A DNA stretch of 64,000 nucleotides from Parasulfuritortus sp049322515 (lineage in GTDB: Bacteria > Pseudomonadota > Gammaproteobacteria > Burkholderiales > Thiobacillaceae). The stretch is taken from the NCBI GenBank assembly GCA_049322515.1, contig JBMOQW010000033.1, positions 124,001 to 188,000 on the forward strand, given 5' to 3'. Position 1 is the first letter of the stretch, and every line of letters starts with the position of its first letter. The notes beneath the pieces were generated by a model, which was not told where the DNA came from, did not search any database, and worked only from the letters and a program-made list of their open reading frames with translations. Shown piece after piece: positions 1 to 8,330 of this stretch. The position numbers were made by a program, and so were the translations under genes.

Positions 1-306
1 GGACAGCACCCAGCGCGGTTCGGGCATCTGGTCATAGACCTTGCGCAAGGCGGGAGCCATCTTGTTGCACAGCGTACCGGCGACGATCATCAGGTCGCTT
101 TGCCGCGGGCTGGGGCGGAACACGATGCCAAACCGGTCGAGGTCATAGCGCGAGGCGCCGGCCTGCATCATCTCGATCGCGCAGCAGGCCAGACCGAAGG
201 TCATCGGCCACAGGGAACCGGTCTTGGCCCAGTTGATCACCGAATCGACGCTGGTGGTGACGAAGCCCTTGTCGTTGAGCCCGCCCATGTCTTCCATCAC
301 TCCCAT
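1..306 (-). CDS. nuoB: NADH-quinone oxidoreductase subunit B (3' end cut by window)
   Basis: Respiratory complex I subunit that carries the terminal [4Fe-4S] cluster N2 and passes electrons to quinone at the membrane. Only the first 102 residues are present. They contain the family signature GLACCAIEM, with the tandem cysteines that ligate N2, followed by SPRQSDLMIVAGT and CNKMAP. ATG at 306 gives MGVMEDMGG; a second ATG at 297 sits in a TGATG overlap with the nuoA stop and is equally possible. Either way translation is coupled to nuoA. The gene runs off the left edge of the window. Confidence 0.95.
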   Translation of the reverse strand, partial: MGVMEDMGGLNDKGFVTTSVDSVINWAKTGSLWPMTFGLACCAIEMMQAGASRYDLDRFGIVFRPSPRQSDLMIVAGTLCNKMAPALRKVYDQMPEPRWVLS

Positions 307-665
307 TCCAGGGCCCCTTTCATCCACTCATAGACGAAGCCGACCACCAGGATGGCCAGGAACACCACCATGGCCCAGAAACCGAAGGCGCCGATCTCCT
401 CCAGGACGATGGCCCAGGGAAAGAGGAAGGCGATCTCCAGGTCGAACAGGATGAACAGGATGGCGACCAGGTAATAGCGCACGTCGAACTTCATGCGTGC
501 ATCCTCGAACGCCTCGAAGCCGCATTCGTAGGGGGAGTTCTTTTCCGGATCAGGCTTGCTGAGACCCAGTGCCCAACTGATGCCGCCACCCGCCAACATG
601 GGCCCGATCCCCACCGCGAGACCGACGAGGATGAACAGCAGGATGGCAAAGTAGTTTTCTAACAT
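297..665 (-). CDS. nuoA: NADH-quinone oxidoreductase subunit A
   Basis: Small membrane subunit of complex I, first gene of the nuo operon. The 122-residue product has three hydrophobic segments (about residues 5-28, 65-85 and 93-113). The conserved loop between the first two contains KNSPYECGFEAF. The length is normal for the family. ATG at 665 follows a good AGGGGA ribosome binding site. The stop overlaps the start of nuoB. A tRNA-Leu gene with its own terminator lies upstream on the same strand, so nuo probably has its own promoter in 666-748. Confidence 0.96.
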   Translation of the reverse strand: MLENYFAILLFILVGLAVGIGPMLAGGGISWALGLSKPDPEKNSPYECGFEAFEDARMKFDVRYYLVAILFILFDLEIAFLFPWAIVLEEIGAFGFWAMVVFLAILVVGFVYEWMKGALEWE

Positions 666-748
666 GGAGTCCCCTCGCGCGCATGCCAGGCGCGTATTAG
701 TCTAGGGAGTGTAGGGGCCCAAGCAACCTTGTGTCAAGCCAACGGACA

Positions 749-776
749 ATAAAAAACCCATTGATATCAATGGGTT
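749..776 (-). terminator. Intrinsic terminator after tRNA-Leu
   Basis: Positions 755-776 form a perfect 22-base palindrome. On the minus strand it is followed by a T-rich run (TTTTATTG). It lies between the tRNA-Leu gene and nuoA and would separate the tpiA-secG-tRNA transcript from the nuo operon. Confidence 0.75.
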
Positions 777-810
777 ATTAAATATAAAAAAGCCGGATAA
801 AGAAATTCGA

Positions 811-895
811 TGGTGCCGACGGCGAGACTCGAACTCGCACGACTTTCGTCACTGCCCCCTCAAGACAGCGTGTCTACCAATTTCACCACGTCGGC
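811..895 (-). tRNA. tRNA-Leu (GAG)
   Basis: Class II tRNA of 85 bases with an encoded CCA end (811-813). The acceptor stem GCCGACG pairs with CGTCGGC. The anticodon stem encloses the loop TTGAGGG, giving anticodon GAG, and a long variable arm precedes the TTCGAGT T-loop. It sits between secG and nuoA, an order common in proteobacteria. Confidence 0.97.
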
Positions 896-930
896 ACGAC
901 GTTCGGACGACAAGCACCGTCCGTAGAAAC

Positions 931-1269
931 TTACTTGGGAATAGCGCCGGACTTGTCCGCGCCCCCCGCCGGAGCGGCCGGCACCGCAGGCACCGGAGCC
1001 ACGGGCACCGGGGTCACCGCCGCCTTGTCCGGGCCACTGTTTTTGGCGGAATACACCGTCAAACCCAGGCTGGTCAGAAAAAACACCGTCGCCAGGACAG
1101 CGGTGAACCGGCTGAGAAAATTCGCCGATCCGCTCGCCCCGAACAAACTGCCCGACGCACCGCTTCCGAAGGCGGCGCCCATGTCGGCCCCCTTGCCATG
1201 CTGGAGCAGCACCAGACCAATCAGGCCCACCGCGACCAGCACATGCACCATCCAGACCACGAATTCCAT
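931..1269 (-). CDS. secG: Preprotein translocase subunit SecG
   Basis: Auxiliary subunit of the SecYEG protein-export channel in the inner membrane. The 112-residue product has two transmembrane segments (about 3-22 and 52-72). Between them is the SecG loop LLQHGKGADMGAAFGSGASG. The C-terminal tail is rich in Pro, Ala and Val and probably disordered. It lies 6 bases after tpiA, consistent with one transcript. Confidence 0.95.
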   Translation of the reverse strand: MEFVVWMVHVLVAVGLIGLVLLQHGKGADMGAAFGSGASGSLFGASGSANFLSRFTAVLATVFFLTSLGLTVYSAKNSGPDKAAVTPVPVAPVPAVPAAPAGGADKSGAIPK

Positions 1270-1275
1270 GATCGC

Positions 1276-2022
1276 TCAACCCGCCTTGCAAATCGCCAGA
1301 AAATCGGCCGCCACCAGCGATGCGCCGCCGATCAGACCGCCATCGATATCCGGCTGGGCAAACAGTTCAGCGGCATTGCTGCCCTTGACGCTGCCGCCGT
1401 ACTGGATCACCAGACCATCCGCCACGCCAGCATCCAGGGCACGAATCTTGCCGCGGATGAACGCATGCACGGCTTGCGCCTGGTCGGGCGTCGCGGTCAC
1501 GCCGGTCCCGATCGCCCAGACCGGCTCGTAGGCCACCACGGCCTTGGCCAGCGAGGCGACCCCGCTCTTGGCGATCACCGCATCGAGCTGACGCCCCACC
1601 ACCTGCTCGGTGATGCACTCCTCACGCTCCCGCAGGGTCTCGCCCACGCACAGGATCGGCGTCAGGCCCGCGGCCATGGCAGCGGCATACTTCTCGGCCA
1701 CCACTTCGTCGCTCTCGCCATACAGGGCGCGACGCTCGGAATGGCCGACGATGACATACTTGCAGCCAAATTCGTTCAGCATGGCTGCGGACACTTCCCC
1801 GGTGAAAGCGCCCTTGGCTTGCGGGCACATGTTCTGTGCCCCCCAGGCAACCGGGCTACCGGACAGCTTGGCCTGAACCTGGGCCAGATAAGAAAACGGG
1901 ACACACACCGCGACATCGGCCTTGACGCCCTCCATGCCGGCCAGCACGGCCGTCAGCAAGGCATCGTTCTCGGCCAGGGAGCCGTGCATCTTCCAATTGC
2001 CGGCCACCAGTTTGCGTCGCAT
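1276..2022 (-). CDS. tpiA: Triosephosphate isomerase
   Basis: Interconverts dihydroxyacetone phosphate and glyceraldehyde 3-phosphate in glycolysis, gluconeogenesis and the Calvin cycle. The 248-residue TIM barrel has the substrate lysine in NWKMHG near residue 11, the catalytic histidine in IVGHSERR near 95, the catalytic glutamate in AYEPVWAIGTG near 165, and the phosphate-binding GGSVKGSN. The frame stays open upstream. ATG at 2022 is chosen because it gives the standard N-terminus MRRKLVAGNWK and follows AAAGGGTGAT. Confidence 0.96.
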   Translation of the reverse strand: MRRKLVAGNWKMHGSLAENDALLTAVLAGMEGVKADVAVCVPFSYLAQVQAKLSGSPVAWGAQNMCPQAKGAFTGEVSAAMLNEFGCKYVIVGHSERRALYGESDEVVAEKYAAAMAAGLTPILCVGETLREREECITEQVVGRQLDAVIAKSGVASLAKAVVAYEPVWAIGTGVTATPDQAQAVHAFIRGKIRALDAGVADGLVIQYGGSVKGSNAAELFAQPDIDGGLIGGASLVAADFLAICKAG

Positions 2023-2075
2023 AGCATCACCCTTTTCAAGAAAGTCCGCGATGGTAGCCGGTTCGACCTGGCCGG

Positions 2076-2558
2076 TCAATCCGGCTTGACCGGGTGGGGC
2101 CGCGTGACCCGCCCCCACACGCCACCCGTCTGGTCGCGCACTTCCAGAAACTGGTAATCGCCGAGTGGCACCGCGACGAACAGGCACGGCCGCGTCATCA
2201 CCTGGGCCGCCACGCCCACTGGCGTCCCGGACGCCACCGACAGCGTCGCAACACCCGAATGGATCGGCAGCGCCGGATCCGCCAGGTTGAGGCCATGACC
2301 CGCCGTGGACTGCTCGGCGTCGGCCACCAGGACCACCGCGCGCCGGACAAAATCGACCTCCGGGACCGGAGTCGCCGGGAGACGTGGCGAAGCCAGGCGC
2401 CAGGCACTCGCAAGCTGCTCGGCATCGCCCAGCCAGCGGACTTCTCGGGCCTGCCCGCCCAGGCATTGCGGCGACGCCTGGAGCAACTGGACGGAGTGCG
2501 AGGCACAGCCGTTCAGGGCCACCAGGGCCAGGGCCATCAGGGGCGTCTTAGCGAACAT
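2076..2558 (-). CDS. PrcB-like lipoprotein, partner of the upstream subtilisin
   Basis: Predicted 160-residue lipoprotein: MFAKTPLMALALVALNGC ends in a lipobox with Cys18. The mature part reads like the PrcB C-terminal domain: an ...EQLASAW... segment, PEVDFVRRAVVLVA, then a glycine-containing strand and a TRPCLFVAVP strand near the end. In Treponema denticola PrcB belongs to the dentilisin complex with the subtilisin-like protease PrtP; that parallel is established knowledge, and the match here is by motif reading. ATG at 2558 lies inside the end of the protease gene, an 11-base overlap, so the two are probably coupled. An in-frame start further upstream would lose the signal peptide. Confidence 0.6.
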   Translation of the reverse strand: MFAKTPLMALALVALNGCASHSVQLLQASPQCLGGQAREVRWLGDAEQLASAWRLASPRLPATPVPEVDFVRRAVVLVADAEQSTAGHGLNLADPALPIHSGVATLSVASGTPVGVAAQVMTRPCLFVAVPLGDYQFLEVRDQTGGVWGRVTRPHPVKPD

Positions 2559-5109
2559 CGGCCACGCCCTTCCTGACTCCGCGCTTGACGATGGCCTGAG
2601 CAGCCAGCGCCTGGGCCGGCAGCACCACCGGGCTGGGATTGAGACCGACCAGGAAATCGAGATCGCTGCGGCCCGCACCAACCTCGATCACCACGGCCTG
2701 GCCGTAGATCGGGTAGGCACCACAGGCTTCGCCATCGTCGCAGATCAGGTCGTCCCGATCGGAATCGGTACCGGCCAGGAGATAGTAGCGGCCCGGCGCG
2801 ACATCATCGAAGCGGTAGGCGTAGACGCCGTTGCTGCCAGCCACGTCATCCTGGGCGACCACGTTGTAGCCCTCGTCCAGGAGCAGCACCCAGTAGTAAC
2901 CGGTGTTCGCACCCGGCAGGCTGGACGCCACCTGGAGGGTGACCGGAATCCGGATCGCGCTGGCGCCGCTGGCGTTGATGGTGATGTTCGCGGCATAGCT
3001 GCCGGCGGAAAGACCGGCACGGTTGACCGTGACGGTGTAGGTCCCGAGGCCCTCGGTGCCGACGCCACTGGCACTGACCGACAGCCAATCCGCGTCATCG
3101 CTCACCGAGCTGACGCTGACTGCACCCTCCCCCAGCTTGCTGAGGCTGAAGCTCGCCGTCGTGGTGACCACGCCCAAATCCAGGCGCCCCGGGTTGGCGG
3201 TCAGTGCGGCCACGGTCTGACCCGTGGCCAGGCGCTTGGCTTCCAGGACCGCCTTGGCGGCATCGATGAGACCATGACCAAACAGGTCGTCACGACCGCT
3301 CGCCCCCAGATCGTTGACGATCGCGCCGTTGGCCAGCAGGGCATCGAACTCGGCCGGGGTCAGGTTGCGGTGCACCGCCTTCATCAAGGCCGCCACCCCG
3401 GCGACGTGGGGCGCCGCCATCGAGGTGCCCTGGTAAAAGCCGTACTCGGAGGTATAGCTGCTGCCCACCAGGGTGCTCAGCACGCCATCGGCATAGCCAT
3501 CGCCGTTCAGGTCACCGGAGACATCGCCGCCCGGGGCCGCGACGTCGACTGCCGTGCCAAAGTTCGAGTACGGCGCCAAGCCCCGGTTCAAGGTGACCGC
3601 GCTGACCGAGACCACGTTGCGATAGGAAGCGGGGTAGAAAAGCTGATTGGAGCCCTCGTTGCCGGCTGCGGCAATGACGATGACGCCAGCGTTGCGCACC
3701 TGATCAAAGGTAGATTCCGTGGCGGACGAATAGCAGTTTTCGCAGCCCAGGCTCAGGTTGATGATGTCCGCCTTGCGGCTCGGCAGCGTCCCGGAATCGT
3801 TGGACAAGCCCGCGGCATAGCGGATGCCCTGGATGATGTCGTAGCTGGTGCCGCCGCCCTTGCCCAGCACGCGCACCGGCATGATGCGGGCGCCCCAGGA
3901 CACCCCGGCGACGCCACGGCCGTTGTTGCTGGCCCCGGCGATGGTACCGGCGACGTGGGTGCCATGCCAGGAACTGGAGCCCGGGGTGCTTTCGTCACCC
4001 GGATCGTTGGGATCGGTGTCGATGCCGTTGCCGTCGTTGGCCGAGCCGACATCACTGACGAAATCGTAGCCGATCAGGCTGCCGCTTCCGGTTCTGAGCA
4101 GGCGGTCGGCGATATCCTCGTGGGCCAGGCGGACCCCGGTGTCGAGTACCGCGACCACGACATCGCCAGTGGCCGGCGTCCCGGTCGTGATGTCCCAGGC
4201 CTGGGGCAGGTTGATGAGCGGATAGTGCCACTGGTAGCCATAGTAGGTGTCGTTCGGCACCAACTGGGCCTGCATGCGGTAGTTGGGATCGGCCGAGACG
4301 AGGTCGGCGCGCGTCTTGAGCGCCTTGATCTTGAACAGCGTATCGAGCTTACCGGACAGGTCTGGATTCGCGCGCAAGCCGGCCGGATGGGCCCGCAGGC
4401 CCTTGACGGAGGCCGGCGACAGGCCGTCCAGGGTCACCAGCTGAGGCGCCCCAGGCGCGCCCGACATCACTGAGTAGGCGCCGGAAGCCGAGGCCTGGGC
4501 CTTGGCGATCACCACCGCCTGGCCCGGCACGAAGTCACTCGCCAGGTTGAGGCTGGAGACGGCGGGCACCCCGGTGCCGACCGACAGGATGTAGTTGGAG
4601 GCGCCCGAGTAGGCGGCGACACGCAGGTAATAGCGGCCAGACACTGGCGCGGTGACATTTTCGAAGCGGGCCACGCCGATCGAGGCGTCGACCAGCACGC
4701 CATTGGCATCGTACAAGCCCAGGTCGAGGTCGTTCAGCGCCGAGGTGTCGGAGACTTCCAGGCTGACCGACTGGTTCACTGTGAGGTCGACCTGGTAGAT
4801 GTCGTCCGGATCGGCGGATTGTGCGTAGCGATCGCCGGAAACCCCGGTGGCAGTGGCGGTGACATAACCACCGACCAGGATCGGGTTGCCGATCCGCTGG
4901 GCTTCGGCCAGGGTATTGTTGCTCGCGTAGGAGGCGACCGGATCGTTGGTGTCGTGGTCGATCACCAGGTTGCTGGAAGCTTGGATCACCCCGCTCAGGG
5001 TTACCCCGCTGCCCGCCGGCGGCTCATCATCGTCGCCGCTCCCTCCGGAACAGGCCGCCAGGATACCGCCCAGCAACACGGCCAGCGCACCACGCAAGCT
5101 TGGACTCAC
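2548..5109 (-). CDS. Lipoprotein subtilisin-family (S8) serine protease
   Basis: An 853-residue exported protease. GTG at 5109 follows GGGAGGT and gives a lipoprotein signal ending in GILAACSGG. A PPC-like beta domain covers about residues 85-180. The S8 catalytic domain has Asp323 (AVLDTGVRLAHED), His385 (HGTHVAG) and Ser563 (GTSMAAPHVAG), so the triad is complete. About residues 640-735 resemble a BACON/Ig-like domain, and a further beta-rich domain with an Asp-rich, calcium-site-like loop (TDSDRDD) follows. The propeptide may lie between the PPC and catalytic parts. It is the first gene of a two-gene unit with the PrcB-like lipoprotein. The substrate is unknown. Confidence 0.9.
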   Translation of the reverse strand: MSPSLRGALAVLLGGILAACSGGSGDDDEPPAGSGVTLSGVIQASSNLVIDHDTNDPVASYASNNTLAEAQRIGNPILVGGYVTATATGVSGDRYAQSADPDDIYQVDLTVNQSVSLEVSDTSALNDLDLGLYDANGVLVDASIGVARFENVTAPVSGRYYLRVAAYSGASNYILSVGTGVPAVSSLNLASDFVPGQAVVIAKAQASASGAYSVMSGAPGAPQLVTLDGLSPASVKGLRAHPAGLRANPDLSGKLDTLFKIKALKTRADLVSADPNYRMQAQLVPNDTYYGYQWHYPLINLPQAWDITTGTPATGDVVVAVLDTGVRLAHEDIADRLLRTGSGSLIGYDFVSDVGSANDGNGIDTDPNDPGDESTPGSSSWHGTHVAGTIAGASNNGRGVAGVSWGARIMPVRVLGKGGGTSYDIIQGIRYAAGLSNDSGTLPSRKADIINLSLGCENCYSSATESTFDQVRNAGVIVIAAAGNEGSNQLFYPASYRNVVSVSAVTLNRGLAPYSNFGTAVDVAAPGGDVSGDLNGDGYADGVLSTLVGSSYTSEYGFYQGTSMAAPHVAGVAALMKAVHRNLTPAEFDALLANGAIVNDLGASGRDDLFGHGLIDAAKAVLEAKRLATGQTVAALTANPGRLDLGVVTTTASFSLSKLGEGAVSVSSVSDDADWLSVSASGVGTEGLGTYTVTVNRAGLSAGSYAANITINASGASAIRIPVTLQVASSLPGANTGYYWVLLLDEGYNVVAQDDVAGSNGVYAYRFDDVAPGRYYLLAGTDSDRDDLICDDGEACGAYPIYGQAVVIEVGAGRSDLDFLVGLNPSPVVLPAQALAAQAIVKRGVRKGVADVR

Positions 5110-5216
5110 GACAGACCTCCCTATCGAGACTAAGAAACGAGGCCCGCATCATACGACTTATGGATCACGGGGGAAACCGAGCCAGGCCGACCGGCGAGCC
5201 CGGCCCCGATCAGGAT

Positions 5217-5462
5217 TCAGGTCGATTCGTTGTCCAGGTATTTCTGCAAACGCCGGCTGGCCACGTGGCGGTCGAAGCGCCACTCGTCGAGCAGGGCCAG
5301 CACCAGGTCGAACGCCTTCGGCTTCATGTTGAACAGGCGTTGCATGTCGAACATCGCTGACTCTTGCTCCAGCGTCGCGCACAGTTCACGCAGGATCACG
5401 GCCTCGTCGCTGTCCTGATTTCGCTCGATGTATTTGGCAATGTTCTTGATCGCGTTGGCCAT
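5217..5462 (-). CDS. Small conserved protein downstream of pst, probably PhoB-regulated
   Basis: An 81-residue acidic, mostly helical protein (MANAIKNIAKYIERNQDSDE start) that I do not recognise. No signal peptide or membrane segment is visible. ATG at 5462 follows AGGAC. It takes the position after pstB where phoU is often found but has no PhoU-like repeats. A PhoB-box candidate (5539-5556) between pstB and this gene suggests its own phosphate-controlled promoter. Function unknown. Confidence 0.75.
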   Translation of the reverse strand: MANAIKNIAKYIERNQDSDEAVILRELCATLEQESAMFDMQRLFNMKPKAFDLVLALLDEWRFDRHVASRRLQKYLDNEST

Positions 5463-5484
5463 GGTGTAGTCCTGTCTGAAAGCA

Positions 5485-5512
5485 ATTTCGCCGCCTGGAA
5501 TGGCGGCGAAAT
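5485..5512. repeat. Hairpin between pstB and the small downstream gene
   Basis: An 11-base perfect inverted repeat (ATTTCGCCGCC and its complement) around a 6-base loop. The minus-strand sequence after it lacks a proper T-run, so it is either a weak terminator for pst or a structure in the 5' leader of the small gene. Confidence 0.6.
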
Positions 5513-5538
5513 CATACCGAGAAAGCCGGTCCGGCACG

Positions 5539-5556
5539 GTTACAGATTTATGACGT
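5539..5556 (-). promoter_or_regulatory. PhoB box candidate upstream of the small gene
   Basis: Minus strand reads ACGTCAT-AAAT-CTGTAAC. Each 7-mer matches CTGTCAT at 5 of 7 positions. The central 14 bases TCATAAATCTGTAA are identical to those in the pstS box. A TATGAT -10-like hexamer lies at 5511-5516, further away than the canonical 10 bases. Confidence 0.55.
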
Positions 5557-5582
5557 ACGCAGGGGCCATGACCGGCCCCCGG

Positions 5583-6365
5583 TCAACCAAACCGGCCGGT
5601 GATGTAGTCCTCGGTCTGCTTGATCTTCGGCTTCACGAACAGCTCGTCGGTCATGCCGAACTCGATCAGCTCACCCAGGTACATGAATGCAGTGTAGTCG
5701 GAGATCCGGGCAGCCTGCTGCATGTTGTGGGTGACGATGGCGATGGTGTAATCGTTCTTCAACTCGTCGATCAGTTCCTCGACCTTGGCCGTGGAGATCG
5801 GGTCGAGCGCCGAAGTCGGCTCGTCGAGCAGGACGATGTCCGGCTTCACCGCGATGGTGCGGGCAATGCACAGGCGCTGCTGTTGGCCGCCCGACAGGGA
5901 CAGGCCGCTTTGCTGGAGCTTGTCCTTGGTTTCTTCCCAGATCGCCGCCTTGCGCAGGGCCCATTCCACCCGCTCATCCATGTCGGCCTTGCCCAGCTTC
6001 TCGTACAGGCGAACGCCGAAGGCGATGTTCTCGTAGATGGTCATCGGGAACGGCGTCGGCTTCTGGAACACCATGCCGATCTTGGCCCGCACCAGATTCA
6101 CGTCCTGCTTCTTGTCGAGCAGGTTCTTGCCCTGGAAGCGGATCTCCCCGACCGCCTTCTGGCCCGGATAGAGGTCGTACATCCGGTTGAACGTACGCAG
6201 CAAGGTCGACTTGCCGCAGCCGGACGGACCGATGAAGGCCGTGACCCGGTTTCTCGCGATATCCAGGTTGACGTTCTTCAGCCCCTGGAAATCGCCATAG
6301 AAGAAGTCCAGCTTGCGAATCTGCAGGACGGACTCTTCCTGGATTTGGACGATGTGCTCGGACAT
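5583..6365 (-). CDS. pstB: Phosphate ABC transporter ATP-binding protein PstB
   Basis: ATPase of the high-affinity phosphate importer. The 260-residue product has Walker A GPSGCGKST, the signature LSGGQQQR, Walker B VLLDEPTSALD and the switch histidine in ATVTHNMQ-like IVTHNMQQA. The N-terminus (about 15 residues before IRKLDFFYG) is normal for the family. It is the last transporter gene of pstSCAB, 15 bases after pstA. Expression presumably depends on the Pho box before pstS. Confidence 0.97.
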   Translation of the reverse strand: MSEHIVQIQEESVLQIRKLDFFYGDFQGLKNVNLDIARNRVTAFIGPSGCGKSTLLRTFNRMYDLYPGQKAVGEIRFQGKNLLDKKQDVNLVRAKIGMVFQKPTPFPMTIYENIAFGVRLYEKLGKADMDERVEWALRKAAIWEETKDKLQQSGLSLSGGQQQRLCIARTIAVKPDIVLLDEPTSALDPISTAKVEELIDELKNDYTIAIVTHNMQQAARISDYTAFMYLGELIEFGMTDELFVKPKIKQTEDYITGRFG

Positions 6366-6380
6366 GCCTGACTCCGTGGA

Positions 6381-7223
6381 TTAAATGTTGTCTTTCGAGC
6401 GGAACAGGATCCGCGCGCCGATATTGATGGACAGAACCAGCAGGGCGATCAGCAGCGCGCCGCCCCAGGCCAGCGACACCCAGTTTTCGTACGGGCTCAT
6501 GGCGAACTGGAAGATCACCACCGGCAGGTTGCCCATGGGCTGCGACATGTCGGTGCTGAAGAACTGGTTGTTGAGGGCGGTGAACAGGAGCGGCGCGGTC
6601 TCGCCGGTGACCCGGGCGATGGCCAGCAGGATGCCGGTCACCACGCCGGCCTTGACCGCGCGCAGGGTGACCTTGAGCGACACCTGCCAGCGCGGTGCGC
6701 CGACCGCGAAAGCGGCTTCACGAAGGGCCGAAGGCACCAGCAGGAGCATGTTCTCGGTAGTGCGCACCACGACCGGGATGGCGATCAGCGCCAGCGCCGC
6801 CGAACCGGCCCAGCCGGAAAAGCCGCCGGTGGTTTCCACCATCAGGGCGTAGACAAACAGGCCGATGACGATGGACGGTGCCGACAACATGATGTCGGTG
6901 ACGAAGCGGGTGGTGGCGGCAAACTTCGAGGTGGTCCCGAATTCGGCCAGGTAGATGCCAGCCAGGATGCCGATCGGGGTCGACACGAAGGTGGTCACCA
7001 GGATGATCATCACGCTGCCGACGATGGCGTTGCGCAAGCCACCGCCCTCGCTGCCCGGCGCCGGGGTGTCCTGGGTGAAGAACTCCCAGGACAGGGCCGA
7101 GAAACCGTTGTAGAACAACGTCCACAGGATCCACATCAGGGCGGCGAGGCCGAAAGCCATGGCCACCATGGACAGGGCGATGCCGATCCGGTTGGTCAGT
7201 ACGCGGCGGGAATAGAGTTGCAT
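6381..7223 (-). CDS. pstA: Phosphate ABC transporter permease PstA
   Basis: Inner-membrane permease of the phosphate importer, 280 residues, with about six transmembrane segments. The cytoplasmic EAA-type loop reads LREAAFAVGAPRWQVSLKVT near residues 185-205, where PstB would dock. ATG at 7223 starts MQLYSRRVLTNRIG. It lies 22 bases after pstC and 15 before pstB. Confidence 0.96.
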   Translation of the reverse strand: MQLYSRRVLTNRIGIALSMVAMAFGLAALMWILWTLFYNGFSALSWEFFTQDTPAPGSEGGGLRNAIVGSVMIILVTTFVSTPIGILAGIYLAEFGTTSKFAATTRFVTDIMLSAPSIVIGLFVYALMVETTGGFSGWAGSAALALIAIPVVVRTTENMLLLVPSALREAAFAVGAPRWQVSLKVTLRAVKAGVVTGILLAIARVTGETAPLLFTALNNQFFSTDMSQPMGNLPVVIFQFAMSPYENWVSLAWGGALLIALLVLSINIGARILFRSKDNI

Positions 7224-7245
7224 GTCTGGGGTCTCCGGATCCGGC

Positions 7246-8223
7246 TTACTTGCCTTGCTTGGCGACGCCGCGCTTGATCAGCCACTGTGAGATGGCGAGC
7301 ACGATGAAAGTGATGATGAACAGCACCAGGCCGAGGGCGAACAAGGATGCGATATGGAGCCCTGGATCGGCCTCGCCGAATTCGTTGGCCAGGGTCGAGG
7401 CGATCGAGGTGCCGGGCGCGAACAGGCTGCCGACGATGCGGTTGGCATTACCGATCACGAAGGTGACCGCCATGGTCTCGCCCAGGGCACGGCCCAGGCC
7501 GAGCATGATGCCGCCGATGACGCCAACCCGGGTGTAGGGCAGCACGATGCGGGTGACCACCTCCCAGGTCGTGCAGCCGACGCCGTACGCCGATTCCTTC
7601 AAGGTCGGTGGCACGGTCTCGAACACGTCGCGCATCACCGAGGCGACGAACGGGATCACCATCAGCGACAGCACGATGCCGGCGGTCAGGATGCCGACAC
7701 CGATGGGCGGGCCGGCGAACCAGCCGCCGATCACCGGCACGTCGCCCAGGGCGACTTGCAGGTGCGGCTGGACGTGCTCGGCCCAGAGCGGCGCGAACAC
7801 GAACAGGCCCCAGATACCGTAGATGATGGACGGCACGCCGGCGAGCAATTCGATGGCGGTGCCAAGTGGCCGGCGCAACCAGACCGGGCAGGTCTCGGTC
7901 AGGAACAAGGCGATGCCGAATGACACCGGCACGGCGATGACCAACGCGATGATCGAGGTCACCACGGTACCGTAGATGGCGGCCAGGGCGCCAAACTCTT
8001 CCTCCGGCACGTTCCAGACGTTGGTCCACAGGAAGGCCGGGCCGAACTGCTTGAACACCGGGGCGGCTTCGATCGCCAGCGAGATCAGGATGCCGGCCAG
8101 GGCCGCCAGCACGATGAAGGCGAACAACAGGGTGACCTGATGAAAGGCCATGTCCTGCAGGCGGAATACCTTGATTTTAGCGGCGTGCACGTCCACCGGC
8201 CCGGTACTGGCGTGGTCAGTCAT
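7246..8223 (-). CDS. pstC: Phosphate ABC transporter permease PstC
   Basis: Second permease of the phosphate importer, 325 residues. It has six or so membrane segments and the EAA-type loop LKESAYGVGCTTWEVVTRIV. The frame is open upstream, but ATG at 8223 (MTDHASTGPVDVH) is chosen because it gives the usual cytoplasmic N-terminus and has GAGGA upstream. It is separated from pstS by a 107-base intercistronic stretch containing two hairpins. Confidence 0.95.
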   Translation of the reverse strand: MTDHASTGPVDVHAAKIKVFRLQDMAFHQVTLLFAFIVLAALAGILISLAIEAAPVFKQFGPAFLWTNVWNVPEEEFGALAAIYGTVVTSIIALVIAVPVSFGIALFLTETCPVWLRRPLGTAIELLAGVPSIIYGIWGLFVFAPLWAEHVQPHLQVALGDVPVIGGWFAGPPIGVGILTAGIVLSLMVIPFVASVMRDVFETVPPTLKESAYGVGCTTWEVVTRIVLPYTRVGVIGGIMLGLGRALGETMAVTFVIGNANRIVGSLFAPGTSIASTLANEFGEADPGLHIASLFALGLVLFIITFIVLAISQWLIKRGVAKQGK

Positions 8224-8249
8224 TGTCGATCCGTCCTCGTCTCTGGATA

Positions 8250-8318
8250 CTGTTTTGGCCGACCGCCAGCAACACGGGCGAACGGCCAAAACAGTCTTGC
8301 CCGGCATGCCAGGCAAGA
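8250..8318. repeat. Two intercistronic hairpins between pstS and pstC
   Basis: A perfect 12-base inverted repeat (CTGTTTTGGCCG at 8250-8261, complement at 8283-8294) is followed directly by a 7-base one (TCTTGCC at 8295-8301, complement at 8312-8318). Hairpins after an abundant binding-protein gene commonly protect or partly terminate the upstream message. That would favour PstS over PstCAB, which is inference here. Confidence 0.7.
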
Positions 8319-8330
8319 CCGTGAACCACC

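Noticed and set aside
2072..2093. CCGGTCAA/TTGACCGG repeat as terminator of the PrcB-like gene
   Set aside because: It overlaps the end of the coding region, and no T-run follows.
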